A stretch of DNA of 64,000 nt from Laburnicola sp. R22_1 (taxonomy: Eukaryota > Ascomycota > Dothideomycetes > Pleosporales > Didymosphaeriaceae), in the NCBI GenBank assembly GCA_014281115.1, contig JACONQ010000003.1, forward strand, positions 682,001 to 746,000, read 5' to 3'. Made by a program: the position numbers and the translations under genes. How positions within the stretch are numbered: the first letter of the stretch is position 1; the number at the start of each line of letters is the position of its first letter. The notes under the pieces were generated by a model, which saw only the letters and a list, made by a program, of their open reading frames with translations, did no database searches and was not told the DNA's origin. This document shows positions 31,544-43,281 of this stretch, piece by piece.

Positions 31544-32182
31544 TTTAGTTGGCAGGGGTTGATCTCATGCGAACGAGAAGTCGTAGAAGGTATGCATGCG
31601 CATGTATGTGGTGTTAATTTAATCTACCTAGGGGTAGGACGACAAAGGCTTTCATCTCCAATAACATGACAAAAAAAGCAGAGCCCCCTGAACGCATGTA
31701 TGTATACGGTGGATGTGGCTTGCACAGTATTTGAACTGTCAGCGCACGTGAACAGGTTTTCTCCAGCTAGACTTAGCAAGCTACGAGAATCCTACGCCTC
31801 AGTTGCTTTATACACCCAAAGAGGTACGACAACCGTAGCTTACATGATGTGTCATGAAAATCCACTGGTTCAAACTATATGTATAAATCACCCGAGGTGC
31901 GTTACTACATCGAATTTTGCATCTACTATATGCCACGCATATACGTATTTAATCTACACCGACATCCCACTCCGTTAAACGGTTCAACTGTACAAATCAT
32001 CATCCCCTTTACCTTTACCCCAGTTATCCTACCTCCCCACAACCACAAATCTAGCCCTTCACAAGCAACCAACCCCGGCTTCGTACGCCGTAACGCCAAA
32101 CACAAGAATCCCGAAATGCCCAGACCCTTCGGAAATGCATACGAGAAAGAGGTGCATCAAAAGTGAACAAGGGGGTATTTAC
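31544..32182. other. convergent intergenic region
   Basis: This lies between the broken F-box gene and the 3' end of ERV46. The open frames at 31700-32166 show no protein character. Nothing else is recognised. Confidence 0.45.
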
Positions 32183-33679
32183 CTAGTTTGAGTGCATCTT
32201 CTTGATCCTGTTCGCGCCCTCGTACAGCATGCGGTCCACAGCCGCAGCGACAGTGAGCGTGCCGCCGATGACCGCACAGAGGCCGACAAGGAAACCGGAG
32301 AAGGACTTCTCGCGCGCTTCACGATTAATGACCTTCATTGGAGAGATGTCCTGGCAAGCAATGTTAGCATCGCGCTCCACCGGCGAAGGTTGGAGATGGT
32401 TCCGCTTACATATGAGAAGAAGACACCCGGAATACCGCCTCTAGCATGTATGCGCTCCTTGTGCCCATCCTCCTCATCCGGACCACCAGCCAGGTTCCTC
32501 TTATGGCTCGTGACAGAGTATTGGTGCGTCTCAATGCTGCCCTTGTGGCTCGCATCAATGGTAGTACCGAGGAGGTCGAGATCCTTGCCAGCCTTAGGAG
32601 CAGCCTTTTCCCACCCAAGCGGAAGATAGGCAGTCGATACCACCTTGATAAAGTACATGAAATTGAAGGCTTTCTCAGTGGTAGCCTGTTCCGTGGCATC
32701 AAGCGGGTTGATGTGGTGGTTGGTCCAACCTCCAGGACCGGTGTTCGCGTGCTTCCCCTGCATGTCGGCAATGACTGCATCGCTCAATTGCGGCCCAAAT
32801 CGCAGATGGTGGATTTTGTGTGTGAAAGTATGCGACTCGTCCTTGAAGTAGTTCTCCAGGTCGTGCACGTGCATGTTGCCGTTGGAGAAGGACTTTCCAG
32901 GAGCAATGTGGAAGTTGCCAATGACCTTGTTCACTTTAATGCTGCCCTCGAGGCGGCACCCCTCCTTTCGCTGAGCGTCAAGGTGCTCGGCATAGTGTTC
33001 GCGCTCACACTGTTCGACTCCCTCGCCGCGACCGAATGACCAGGAAATGGAAGCGTAGGCGTTGCGCACGTCGTCGCAGGTGTTGCAGCAGCCGGGCTTG
33101 AGGGCGTCGGCCGGGGCGGGGGCACCGTAGCATTCGCCGCAGTAGTTGGGGTCGAGGTGGGAGGCTTCCTCTTTGTGGCTGGACAGTGGGATTAGTTGAT
33201 AGATGGCAGGACAGCAGACGTTGTGGCTTACAGATCGAGGGCCTTGATTTCGATGACGTGGCTGCCTTCGCTTTCAGGTGCTAGGCGCACCTTGTTCACG
33301 CCGTGGGAGACGCCCATTTGCAGTTCGCCCGAGACGTCCATGACATCGAGCGTGAGCAGCTCGCAGGGCATGCGCGGGAAGGTGATATTCATCGAGATCT
33401 CCATTTTCTCGCCTGCCATTGTGTCAGCCTGCACGCAGTCTTCCCGCAGCCTCGCCAGCCCTCGCAGACACGCCGACACGACATACCTCTCCCCTTGTCG
33501 ACCACCAGCTCCGGCCGCACGCTGACCTTTCTGTAGTCCGCCCACTCGCCCCATGCCAACCAAAAGATAACCAGTAAACTCGTAATCGTCACGATGCCGC
33601 CACTTGTCGTCCGCACGCGCGCATCCTCTACCGTTTTGGTGAACGCATCGAGGCGCCCAAACCGCGACTTCGCCGGCAT
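32183..33679 (-). CDS. erv46: COPII vesicle cargo-receptor subunit Erv46/ERGIC3
   Basis: Four exons: complement(32183..32350, 32410..33178, 33232..33412, 33487..33679), 436 aa. The N-terminus FGRLDAFTKTVEDARVRTTS precedes TM1 (GIVTITSLLVIFWLAWGEW, residues about 28-46). A luminal domain follows. It has MEISMNITFPRMPCELLTLD, the Cys-rich YCGECYGAPAPADALKPGCC, and IGNFHIAPGKSF. It also has HDLENYFKD, then HKIHHLRFG. TM2 lies near the end (FSGFLVGLCAVIGGTLTVAA), followed by a short basic tail GANRIKKMHSN. Erv46 pairs with Erv41 and cycles between ER and Golgi, retrieving ER residents and packing cargo into COPII vesicles. Each intron is GT/AG and codon-exact. Confidence 0.95.
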
Positions 33680-34273
33680 TGTGGTTTAGGTTTCTCCACG
33701 GCAGGAACGCTGGCTCGTTGGTTTGTGGTGAAGGTAAACAGTTGCGTCGAGAGTCTCGGGTAGATGGGCGTGGCTAATAAGAAGTTCGTGGTACGAGAGA
33801 AAGTGCGCGGCGAGAGCGCTCCGCTATAACAGTTTGTCCGCGTTGTTTCACCAGCGCACTGCAATTGAGGCGGAGAAGAAAAAGAGCGAGGAAGCACTAG
33901 AAGTGCGAAGGTCGCTGTATCATCATACAAGTCAGAAGAGAAGAACAGGGTGAGGGTGAAAGCCGGGCGGGCAATGCGGGTTCGGCTGAATAAAGGACAG
34001 CTATGCGATCTGATGTTTTAGTTCGAGCGGTGCACCACGGCTCAGGCGCTAGCCCAAAGAGGCACCTCAGGCTGAGCCCGTGACATGTGGGGGTACATTC
34101 ACAGCATATCACCGTCACGCAGGGGTAGTTGGGCCTTCGTGCATTGTAGAAGAATCCAAGCAGACACCGAAGCACGGCTCTCGGGTTTCCATCTATAAAT
34201 CATATACGTAAAATGCGCACCACTGCTGACAAGCTGTACCGCAGCTAGCAGCTCCCTTCCGACTTGGGGTATC
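33680..34273. other. intergenic region, ERV46 promoter / sulfate permease 3' end
   Basis: Both flanking genes are on the minus strand. No coding region, repeat or RNA gene is recognised. Confidence 0.45.
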
Positions 34274-36902
34274 TCAATGACTCTTCCTCTGCACATTGGC
34301 AAGCGCACTGTTCAGTGCCGCAGTAAGATCCACGTGGAACAACGGCCTGTTCAACCCTTGCACCACCGCTATCCTCGACGGCTTGGAACTAGTTGTGCCA
34401 TACGCCTTGGTGCTGCTGAGCTGCTTGTCCAGCGAATCAAGCTCCAAGTCTGTAGACGAGCGGTCCTGCTCTACAATGTCGTCGGGCTGATCGCGTTTCG
34501 CAGCCTCCTTCATCGCTTTCCTGCGTTCTCTCGCTTCTGCCTCCGCAGCAACGCTGTGGCTACCGCCAAGTTCGGCCACGCTGAAGATGGGTTTCCAACA
34601 GCCCGTGAGTGAGCCCTCCGTGTCGGGGGTGTAGTATCCAAACCCTGCCGCTGCGAGCGCTCGCTTAGTCCAGCGGTTGTTGACATTGCAAAAATGCCAG
34701 TCCACAGTATCAGGAGCGGCATACCGGTCGAGTTGGTTCCGTACATCAATCATGTTTTGCATCGAGGTAAGGTCCACGTTGTTGACTGACGAGAAGTCAA
34801 GAATGATAGCCTTGAGAGTCGGGCGATCGTCCGTGTTAGCCTCTACCTTGCCGCGGCGTGGACCAGGATCATTCCACGGACGGTCCTAAGGTCTGTTAGC
34901 ATTGGCTATCTCGCTTGTTAGGGATGCACTTACACCAGGCTTGCCGTAGAGATCTGGGTTTGTCCGACGAGTCTTTTTGAAAATGGTGTCGGTAAGCTCA
35001 TCCAGGTAATGATTGGCATTAGGATAGTTGTATCCTTCGGAAAAACGGTAGATGAAAATGCCAGGATACGGGTCTTCGAGCGAGATCTCGGGATTACTGC
35101 CGTCCTGGTGATCGATTGGTAGGAATACATCGCGTACTGAGTCCTCGCCCTCGATCGGACTTCGCCGCTCTCCGTTTTGGCCAGACTCTTTGCTGTTCTC
35201 TTCACGGTCGAGGAGATGATCGCCAATAACAGAATGGATCCTGGCTTTACCGAGGAACCGGCCTCGAGCTTTGAAGGCCCTGAATGCCCATATCGCCGCC
35301 GAGCAAGCTGTGGTGGTGTAAATGCCATCCTCAATGCTGCTAAAAACCGTGACGATCACACCAGCGAAGAATATGGGTACCTCCAGTGGCGAAATCCGCC
35401 AGAACTGATACACTGTGTTCGGTGGCGTGATCAAATCTCCTACGGCGTGGATAATGACAGCGGAAAGGGCCGCGTTAGGAATATACCAGAACATCGGCGG
35501 AAGAGCGTAGATTGCGAGCAATACCACGAGAGCTGTAATGACACCGGCAAATGGCGTACGCACGCCAGCTTTGGCTTTGATTGCGGTACGGGAGAAGGAA
35601 CCAGTTGCGGGATAGGCGCCTAGGAATGGGCCAAGCACGTTGGTTATACCAATAGCTACCAGTTCCTGTGAAGGATCGATCTTGTAATTGTTCACACGAC
35701 CAAAAGACTTGGAGATGGAGATGTGCTCGATCAGAAGCACGATAACGGTCGAAGGAAGTTCAGATGCGAACGCCGAAATAATTTCGGGGGTGATGTTGGG
35801 AACGCGGGCGTGCTGAAAGCCTGTATAATGGTGAGATGGATTTTTGTATCGTTCCCTTGATAGTCACATACCTCGTGGTACATCTTTCAAGACGGATATC
35901 CTTGGTTTGTCACGGTGGCTTCGGTTGATCAAGTAGCTGACGAGGATGTAAAGAAGTAAGACAAATGCTGTTCGCAAAGTGCTGATGAAGAAATACATCT
36001 TTGCCTTGCTCGGGTACCGTTTAGCAAGATATGAACAAGCAAAACGAATCAGGTACAGCATAGTAAGGGAAGTCAAACCGATGGCTGCATTCAAATTAGA
36101 CGTCCCCAGATGCTTGAAGATGTTGATGAAGACTTTGTAGGTGGCCTCGCGCGTAGAGAACCCAGTGATCCCCATCATGGCGGGCACCTGGCCAACAGCG
36201 ATGCTCAGTGCCGAACCAGTCATGAAGGCAGAGATGGCGGCGAGGGTAATGAGCTCCACGATCCAACCTAGGCGGGCGAGACCAAGAAAGAGAACGATTG
36301 AACCTCCGATAATGGCAAGTGACGAGGCGATGATATCGGCGGGAACATCTGGTATCTTATCTTGAGTTTTGAGGATAACATTTCCGGTAACAGCTGATAG
36401 CACGGCGACAGGGCCAATCGTGATATCCTTGGACGTTGCGAAGAACCAGTAGATGAGCACTCCCATGAAGGACGAATAAAGGCCAAATTCAGGAGCGAGC
36501 TGTGCAAGTTTCGCGTATGCCATACTCTGCGGCACGACGACCGCACCAACGGTGATGCCTTTGAATTCTTTAGTATAGCATGTCACGAAGGAGAGAAGAA
36601 ACGGGGGCTCACTCACCAGCTACCAGATCTCCTATAAGCCATGGTACGTTGTACCGCGTAATCCACTTCAAGAATGGAAAGAGGTTGACAAAGTAGTCTG
36701 CGATATCTTTGCCTGACGGAACAACCTCGCGAATCCATTCAGCAGCTGTTGGCTCTTGCTCGACATAGGTATCCGCGGACCCAACGGAGAAGACACTCTC
36801 TCCACGTGTGACACGCTCGGAGCCTGTTTCATGGCGGTAGTGAAGGTCAATTCCCAAGGCTTTGGCAAGCCCGTGGCCAATCTTGGTACTCACAGAGGCC
36901 AT
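34274..36902 (-). CDS. SulP-family sulfate permease with STAS domain
   Basis: Four exons: complement(34274..34885, 34934..35820, 35872..36558, 36617..36902), 823 aa. A soluble N-terminus of about 85 residues leads into NVPWLIGDLVAGITVGAVVV and PQSMAYAKLAQLAPEFGLYS, the sulfate-transporter signature. About 11-12 hydrophobic helices follow, including ELPSTVIVLLIEHISISKSF and TNVLGPFLGAYPATGSFSRT. The C-terminal STAS domain runs from about PYPGIFIYRFSEGYNYPNAN through TLKAIILDFSSVNNVDLTSM to FCNVNNRWTKRALAAAGF, with a charged insert. The closest characterised fungal proteins are the cys-13/cys-14 and sB sulfate permeases, proton-sulfate symporters under sulfur-limitation control; which one is orthologous is not clear. 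The ATG at 36902 (MASVSTKIGHGL) is favoured; an in-frame ATG at 36953 would add 17 residues. Confidence 0.93.
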
Positions 36903-38010
36903 GACGAGCGGATAGGATAAGGAGGGCAACCAGAGACTGGTGCCTAACGACAAAGCGAGGCAACAGAATGCAAAATCAGAACCGGCTGCTGTTGCTGTAT
37001 CGTGGGCGTTGCAGGCTTTAACAAGAGTGCACCGATGCGAACCCGGCGCCTGGGATATATAGATGCCGGGGCACCTGCACCTGCACCGCGACCACGGCCT
37101 GGATTTGCTTTTCTGGGAGCTGACGAGCTCTCGATGGTGAGAAAGGGAGCCCTAAAAAGCCACAGATGGGAAGAGGGGCAGGGCGTGCGTGCACAACACA
37201 AGCTTGTGGTAGCCCACGCTTCCAGGTTCGCTGCTCCGAATTGGCTGATGCGACCGTGGGATTGTGACAGAGGTGAGGTGCAAGTACGAGGACAGCAGCC
37301 CAACTGCCTATATGGATAGTGTAGGGAGCGCAAATAATAGGTAATGGTGGGGGCAAATCTCTGCCATGTCGGATTCGCAGTTGGGTTGCTTCGGTATTAT
37401 TAGAAGATATGACGAGATGGACGAGATTGACCGACAAGTTCGGTACGACGGGTGTATGCCATGCACTCGGATCAAAGAAGCTACCCAGGTAGTGGCGGTG
37501 GGACGACAAGGATTGCGCAGGAGCAGGTGTCAAAGCCGGCTTGTTAGCCAATAAGCGTGGCGAGGGTCCCAATTGCGTGCTTGACGTCTGCGATGTCGTT
37601 TTGTCCTAGGGCTCCCAAAGAGTGGGCTCGCCAGGACGCCGTTCGCGTCGTTTGCGCAGCGAAATCCCCATTTGAATCTGGAGTGGCGTATCGTAGAGTG
37701 CCCGCGGCAACGCGACAACGCTTGACAACGGGCCGCGCTCCAGCATGTCCGACATGTCCGATTGTGTCGGAAGAGTGCACACTACTTTGCACATTTTCCC
37801 CGAAAAGGCCGTGTTGCTGCCACATGTTAGCGGGTGGAGTTGAGATAGGGCTCCACGGCTTGGGCTCTTCGCAAGCTGGAGACGCCTCGGGAGCCGGAGT
37901 GGAGTCGTCCACGAACCCTCCGCATACCTAGCCGCAGCATGCAGGGAGTGGTGTTGTCCAGTGTAGATGCGAAGAGTCGCAGGGCACACGGCTTGTGTTC
38001 GGTGAGACGG
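36903..38010. promoter_or_regulatory. divergent region upstream of the sulfate permease and BUB2
   Basis: An 1.1-kb gap between divergent start codons. Open frames on both strands (for example 37544-37912 minus, 37557-37931 plus) mirror one another and look random. A small CACCTG-rich tract lies near 37070-37090. Regulation of the sulfate permease gene probably resides here, but I see no convincing sulfur-regulator site. Confidence 0.4.
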
Positions 38011-39235
38011 ATGAAGATGTTCGTTGTTACCGGTACGTTAAGCGTTGCCAAGCGCGACTTCCCAACTCTAACAACACCAAACAACCAACAGCGGATGGAC
38101 AGCTCTCCCGGGCACAACCAGCTGCCATGCCCAACCTCGACCTGCTGCTGCAGAGGGGCCCGTCGTCGGGCGTCGACGAGGGTCTCAATGAGCTGCGCTG
38201 GACCATCCTGGCCGATGGCATCCCCGCCAACAGCGAAGGCATGGTGCGTCCCACTTCCACCCCAAGTGCTCCCAGTATGGCTAACACCCCCACCTGTCTG
38301 TAGTCCGAGTTGCGCATGTACATCTGGCTGGTTCTTCTCAATGCACCCCCGCTGAAGACCGACGTCTACCTCGACCTCGTCCGCCAAGGCGCGTCGCCGG
38401 CGCACTCCAAGATCCAGAACGACAGCTTCCGCACCTTCCAAGGGGATCCTCTCTTCCGTCGGCGCGTCACCCAGAACAGCATAACACGCGTGCTCAATGC
38501 CGTCGCGTGGAGACTCAACGACGCCCATGAGGCGCGCGTCAATGGATGGCAGTCCCCGCCCACGCTGTCCGAGTTTGGAGGCAGCCCAGACACCGGCTTC
38601 ATGTCGCGCCCTTCGCTCGCTGCCAGCGTACGGACAGATGCTTCTGCCGCCAACGACGCTGAGCAGATTGGCTACGTGCAGGGAATGAATGTGCTGTGTG
38701 GCCCCTTCCTGTATGCTGCACGGAGCGAGGTCGAGGCCTTCACTGGCTTCGAGCGGCTCATCACGCAAGAATGTCCGGGATACGTGCGCGGTTCCATGGA
38801 AGGCGTGCACAAAGGGCTTGCCCTGGTAGACAGAGTGCTCGAGGTGGTCGATGAGAAACTGTACGCGCATCTGATGAACAACCACATGGAAGCGAAGATC
38901 TACGCCTTTGCCTCTGTCCTGACCATGTGTGCTTGCACGCCGCCCCTCCCGGAAGTGCTCAAGCTGTGGGACTTCCTGTTCGCCTATGGTCCTCACCTGA
39001 ATATCCTGTGCATTGTTGCTCAACTGGTGTTGCTTCGGACCGATTTGTTGAATAGCCCAAGGTGCGTCATTACCTATTCCTCATATACTCTACAGCTACT
39101 GATCTTCACAGCCCGAACCAGATCCTGCGAAGTCTTCCCCCTTTGAACTCGGCTGCCATCATTCCCATAGCCACCACTTTCGCAAGCAAGATACCCAGTG
39201 ACATGTACGAGGAGATCGTCAGGCACGCAAAATAA
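38011..39235 (+). CDS. bub2: Bub2/Cdc16-type TBC GTPase-activating protein
   Basis: Four exons: 38011..38032, 38092..38243, 38304..39061, 39112..39235, 351 aa. The TBC domain opens with LNELRWTILADGIPANSEGM and MYIWLVLLNAPPL. The catalytic arginine-finger motif IxxDxxR is intact as IQNDSFR (residues about 95-101) and the glutamine finger as GYVQGMN (about 181-187). Later it has EAKIYAFASVLTMCACTPPL with VLKLWDFLFAYGPHLNIL. Bub2 (Cdc16 in fission yeast) with Bfa1/Byr4 is the GAP for Tem1/Spg1 and restrains mitotic exit and septation. The insert of about 45 residues between the two fingers is Ser/Pro-rich. The 22-nt first exon is supported by codon-exact splicing and a CTCTAAC branch point; if wrong, translation would start at ATG 38126 (MPNLDLLLQRG). 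The last exon ends PSDMYEEIVRHAK. Confidence 0.9.
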
Positions 39236-39966
39236 GTCGCAAGGATGCTGCGCGTAAAGAGAGGGAAAGAGGCGCTTGGTTCGATAGGAGATGATACGAA
39301 GTAATGAAGTTACGATTGGATAAAAAAAATATCACCATCTGATACTGTATGAACACGTGCGCGGATTGTCGCGTGCCCTCTGCCGGTCGACCAAGAGGCT
39401 TTCTTTCCACGTAGCCTGTACTACGGGATCAACCTCGTACCACATTCTTGTCCCGCTCCCACCAGGGCAAGCGAGCCGTCGGTATGTTCCAGCTCGCGGA
39501 TCGCCTGCGCACGCCAAACGAGCCCAATATCACGCAAGTTTCAGGACTTGGCGGTGGCGTGGTGGCAGAGTTCTTTTGGTATGAGCACACGACACCGCGG
39601 AGAATGGAGGAGGATCGGTGTTTGTATTACGTATCCTGGAGTAACACACGACAGGGAGCCTCCATGGTGGTAGATGTGGAGGCTAGGTGTAGGTACCCTA
39701 TGTATTATGTATGCTGGGGTAACACACGTGGAGTACCTAAGCTGTAGCTTGAGGGTTGCATAGGCATGTAGACTGCTATGATCTGAGAAAGTTGGTGTAG
39801 GTATTCCCTATCCTGGAGTAACACACAGCGAGCAAGTCAAGTCAAGTACAAATCACACAGTGTAACATTTCCAGCTTCTTACTCATACACATCCTATCAG
39901 CACACTACCTACCCACACACAAAAACCAAGAAAAACCCCCTCTTCGCCCCCTTTCCGCACCCCCTA
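39236..39966. other. convergent intergenic region with spaced short repeats
   Basis: This lies between BUB2 and the F-box protein gene. It holds three related direct repeats (listed separately). The open frames at 39357-39747 have no protein character. Confidence 0.5.
39623..39826. repeat. three spaced direct repeats with core TGGAGTAACACAC
   Basis: Related units lie at 39623-39649, 39701-39727 and 39806-39826, all ending CTGG[AG]GTAACACAC. The first two share TGTATTA[CT]GTAT before the core. The second and third are also preceded by GGTGTAGGTA (39687-39696 and 39794-39803). Spacing is about 78 and 99 bp, so this is a degenerate long-period repeat rather than a simple tandem array. Confidence 0.75.
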
Positions 39967-41619
39967 CTAATAAACCGCAACCTTAACCTCCACCTTCCCC
40001 CCCTTCGAAGACAAACCCACCAACTCATCCAACGCAAGCTGCCTCACTTTCACCTCGCACCCCACCTGCACCTCCACACAATCCAACGCCCCTCCCTCCT
40101 CCTCCCTCTTCTTCACCAACGCCCAAATACTCGCCCCACACATCCCCGGAAACAACACACTATGCTCATCAAACCTGACATCCAAGCGCTCCAACCCGCG
40201 CGGCAGCCTCTCCGCCAGACACCCCGGGCCAACCCCATTCGGCACCAACGCATCCACGGGCGCCGCCAGCCTCCGCAAGCACGCGAACCCCCTCAGGCAA
40301 CCCAGCAAGCCCAGCCGGTGGTCCTTGAGCGCGGCGCCGAAATACCTCGCGCTCTGGACGAACCGCTTGTTCGCGTCGTAGTACAGCGCCAGCGCCTCCA
40401 GCGAGTCCCTGTGCTGCGTGAGGGCGGCAGCGAGCGGCGGGTAGGCGTGCCACGCCCAGACGGCGCGGGGGTGCGTCGCCGGCAGGTGCCGGATGCAGAG
40501 GCGGGCGTCGTACTCGTAGAAGAAGAGGACGAGGTTCGTGCACGCTTTGATCATGTGCGCGACGATGTTGTAGTGGATGAAGCTGTTTTTTAGAATGAGG
40601 TGCGTTACGCGAGATGTTTTGGGGAGGAGGGTGGTGGTGAAGATATCGAGGGTGGACTGGGCGGAAATGTAGCCTGAGAGGGTGATTTCGTTGAGAGAAG
40701 GGAGGAGGAGGAGGGGCAGGGTGGAGTCGAGGGTGAGGTAGCCGGTTGGGGTGAAGGACATTTCTAGATGGAGGGTTTTGAGGTGGGGGAAGGGAGGGGA
40801 GAGGACGGGCGAGGGGGAAGTGGCGTCCTGAAGGCGTTTGAGCCATTTGAAGCTGTTGGCGTGGTGCTGGTTTACGATGCGCCGGGACGTGTCTGTGATG
40901 TGGACGGTTTCGAGCCTGGTGGCGACTTGGAGGCAGATGTCGAGGACGTGCAGGCTGGCGCGGGTGTCTTGGTCGTGGGGGCCTGCGGCTTCGGGGTCGG
41001 GGATGGGGATGGCTCGGCCTCGCAGTCCTCGGGGGGTTCCAAGGGGGGAGTCGGCGTCGCGGTCAAAGTACATCATGGGGCTTGCGTAGCCGTAGTCGTA
41101 GTCGAGCTCTTTGACCTCCCGGGCGAGGCTGACGTTGTGGTAGATTTGCTCGGCGAAAGCTACACGGCGCCAGAGGCTCATCTCGGGGGTTATGCCCTCG
41201 GCGTACATGTGTGGCAGGGAAATGTCGTGGAGAGTCGGCGACATGAAGCTTAGGTTGAAGAGGTCGCCTCGGGGGAGGTAGCTGGCCATCATGGAGAGGA
41301 GCTCGTTGGGGAGGGCGGTGAGGCATGCCTCTGGGTTGTTTGATGGGTTGGCGGACGGGTCAACGGGCGTTGACTTGTTTTTGCCGAGATATCGGTTCGT
41401 AGAGACATAGGCGTTGGAGAGAGACTCTTCGCAGGCAATACTCTGCAGAACCGCAGCCACCACGGAAGAACCCTGACCTCCTTCGGCCGAATCAGACGCA
41501 GTGTTCTTGTTCGCCCCAGACGCTCCATAGTCATCACTCTGCGGAACCGCAGCCACCACGGAAGAACCCTGGCCTCCTTCTGCAGAGCCAGACGCATTGC
41601 GCGACACTGACGTTTGCAC
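39967..41619 (-). CDS. F-box protein with leucine-rich C-terminus
   Basis: Single open frame of 550 aa. Residues 12-60 contain two copies of a 32-residue unit beginning SAEGGQGSSVVAAV (the second truncated). The F-box lies at about 100-140 (LTALPNELLSMMASYLPRGD, then LFNLSFMSPTLHDI). The remainder has irregular leucine-rich segments (LKTLHLEMSF, LNEITLSGYI, VTHLILKNSF, LEALALYYD, LERLDVRF) typical of substrate-binding regions in fungal F-box proteins. Such proteins recruit substrates to SCF ubiquitin ligases through Skp1; the target is unknown. The true start is uncertain. No ATG context supports 41619 strongly, and an upstream exon cannot be excluded, although a candidate at 41824-42039 does not join in phase. 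Confidence 0.75.
   Translation of the reverse strand: MQTSVSRNASGSAEGGQGSSVVAAVPQSDDYGASGANKNTASDSAEGGQGSSVVAAVLQSIACEESLSNAYVSTNRYLGKNKSTPVDPSANPSNNPEACLTALPNELLSMMASYLPRGDLFNLSFMSPTLHDISLPHMYAEGITPEMSLWRRVAFAEQIYHNVSLAREVKELDYDYGYASPMMYFDRDADSPLGTPRGLRGRAIPIPDPEAAGPHDQDTRASLHVLDICLQVATRLETVHITDTSRRIVNQHHANSFKWLKRLQDATSPSPVLSPPFPHLKTLHLEMSFTPTGYLTLDSTLPLLLLPSLNEITLSGYISAQSTLDIFTTTLLPKTSRVTHLILKNSFIHYNIVAHMIKACTNLVLFFYEYDARLCIRHLPATHPRAVWAWHAYPPLAAALTQHRDSLEALALYYDANKRFVQSARYFGAALKDHRLGLLGCLRGFACLRRLAAPVDALVPNGVGPGCLAERLPRGLERLDVRFDEHSVLFPGMCGASIWALVKKREEEGGALDCVEVQVGCEVKVRQLALDELVGLSSKGGKVEVKVAVY
41441..41585. repeat. 96-bp tandem duplication inside the F-box gene
   Basis: Segments starting CTCTGCAGAACCGCAGCCAC (41441) and CTCTGCGGAACCGCAGCCAC (41537) are nearly identical over about 50 bp with a 96-bp period. 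The period equals 32 codons and keeps the reading frame. Confidence 0.8.
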
Positions 41620-43281
41620 GCTATCAGAGTCAGTCCATCATCCCAAACCGGATAACCTACCACTGGCATCTGCCGGTATCGCTCGCACCGCACACGAGGG
41701 CAAAGCCAAAGCCAGAAGCTATACTTAGTCACGCTCCACGGGTGCCATGAACCACTGCTGACTCTGATGGTATAGAGCAAGCAGCAGAGCCGTGGTGCGG
41801 GTGAGATATGTATCCCGAACTCCTCAGAGGAGGACTTCGTCGTTATGTTCCATCGCCTCGAGCAGTACAAAAGAGAAGGGGAGGAAGGGGGCAGTGCGAA
41901 CAGAAAGAAAGAAAAGGGTGTAGTTCAGAAGTGGTATACAGTACCTTTGGTCAGCCATGCCCGAGTCCAGCACCTCGTTCATCTCCTCGCCGTGAACCTT
42001 CGAGTTGTCCTCCATGGTGTCGTGTATCGAGTGCAACAATGTGTCGTATGTCGGGTGCGATAGAGTCTCTGAAGCAAAGTCCTCGAGTCTCGGTGGTCAC
42101 AGGTGCAATCGTGGAGAGCAGTAGAGGAGACGCAGCTGTGGCCGAGTAAAAAACTTGTAGCAGTAATAACAAGACCCGCGCGCGTGCGCGGTGGTAGCCT
42201 AGACAACAGTCGGTGATCGAGTGCGTAGGAGGTTGGAGGTGAAAGAGGTGTCTTGGCGTGGTGGGCGGTAGTATTGTTTATAGACTATGGGAGGAGTACG
42301 CGACGCGACGCGTATTGCGGTGAGGATGAGAGTGAATAGAGTGTGTTCACTGCGGTGAAGATGAAAGTGGACTATATGTGTTTACCACAGTGGAGATGGG
42401 AGTGCACCGCATGGGGTCGTCGCGGTGAATGGCTCGAATTTCAACTTCAACCTCGACTTCAACTTCAACTTCAACCTCAACCTCAACTCTTCTCGCCAAA
42501 CACAGGCCATGTTGCGTGACATCAGCCCAGCCCAGCCCAGCGCGTAAAGAACGACGCGCCTCTATACCCAAATCTCAATTCGAAAGAGCCGCGCTCAAAA
42601 CAAGCACTTCGCCATGACAGTCATGTCAGATCTTCCTTCGGCGGTGAGCTGCATACCCTGATTCTTAAGTAATCAAGGGACCCACCCACCCGCCTTGTGA
42701 CGTATCAGTGTTCTCGTCACGCTGGCTTGGCCCAGTTGAGGGGGACTGCACAAACGCATCGGGACGTGATCAGAGCAAACGCTCCGAAACGTGACGAAAA
42801 CAAACGGAATTGAAATGACAAGAACAAACGACCACCTTCCGCCATAATACCACGAGCGAGCAGTATCATCGGTATACCCATCACTGAGGACCTTCAGGGG
42901 CGTCGGCATTAAGTAGCGATAGTAACCTTGCGATTCGCAAGATCAGACACCGAAATCGGAGCCTAACAGCCATCGTCAGCTCCAAGTCATACACACGAGC
43001 ATAGGTACTCACAAAGTAATTCTAAAATTTCGACACCGCTTTTCAAACACCAAAGCAAAGCAAAAACCCCGACCCCAATGTAAACATATCAATTCAGCTA
43101 CCCGAAGAAACGCATAGCGCCAAAACATGCAGGTATCATAACCTCGATCCAGACCCATACACCATCCAAGCGCACGCTTTTCGTATACACAGAAATACGC
43201 TGTTTCCCTAAAATGTTGCTGTCGTTTCAGACCGACGTCAAATCATACAATTTGAACCAATCTCATCGAAACCAACGCTCT
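41620..43281. other. 1.7-kb intergenic region with a hexanucleotide microsatellite
   Basis: This lies upstream of the F-box gene and downstream of the LMBD1-like gene, both on minus. It contains a TTCAAC/CTCAAC microsatellite (listed separately). No further coding region is supported. Confidence 0.45.
42439..42488. repeat. hexamer microsatellite (TTCAAC/CTCAAC)
   Basis: About eight imperfect copies of TTCAAC or CTCAAC/CTCGAC lie in a row. Read on the minus strand they would encode alternating Val-Glu, but no gene is supported around them. Confidence 0.85.

Noticed and set aside
40169..40846. 225-codon minus-strand open frame within the F-box gene
   Set aside because: It is a Pro/Arg-rich shadow in another frame of the F-box coding sequence.
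41824..42039. Possible first exon (MEDNSKVHGEEMNEVLDSGM) for the F-box protein gene
   Set aside because: Its donor leaves phase 2 while the only nearby acceptor needs phase 1, so it does not join to the F-box frame.
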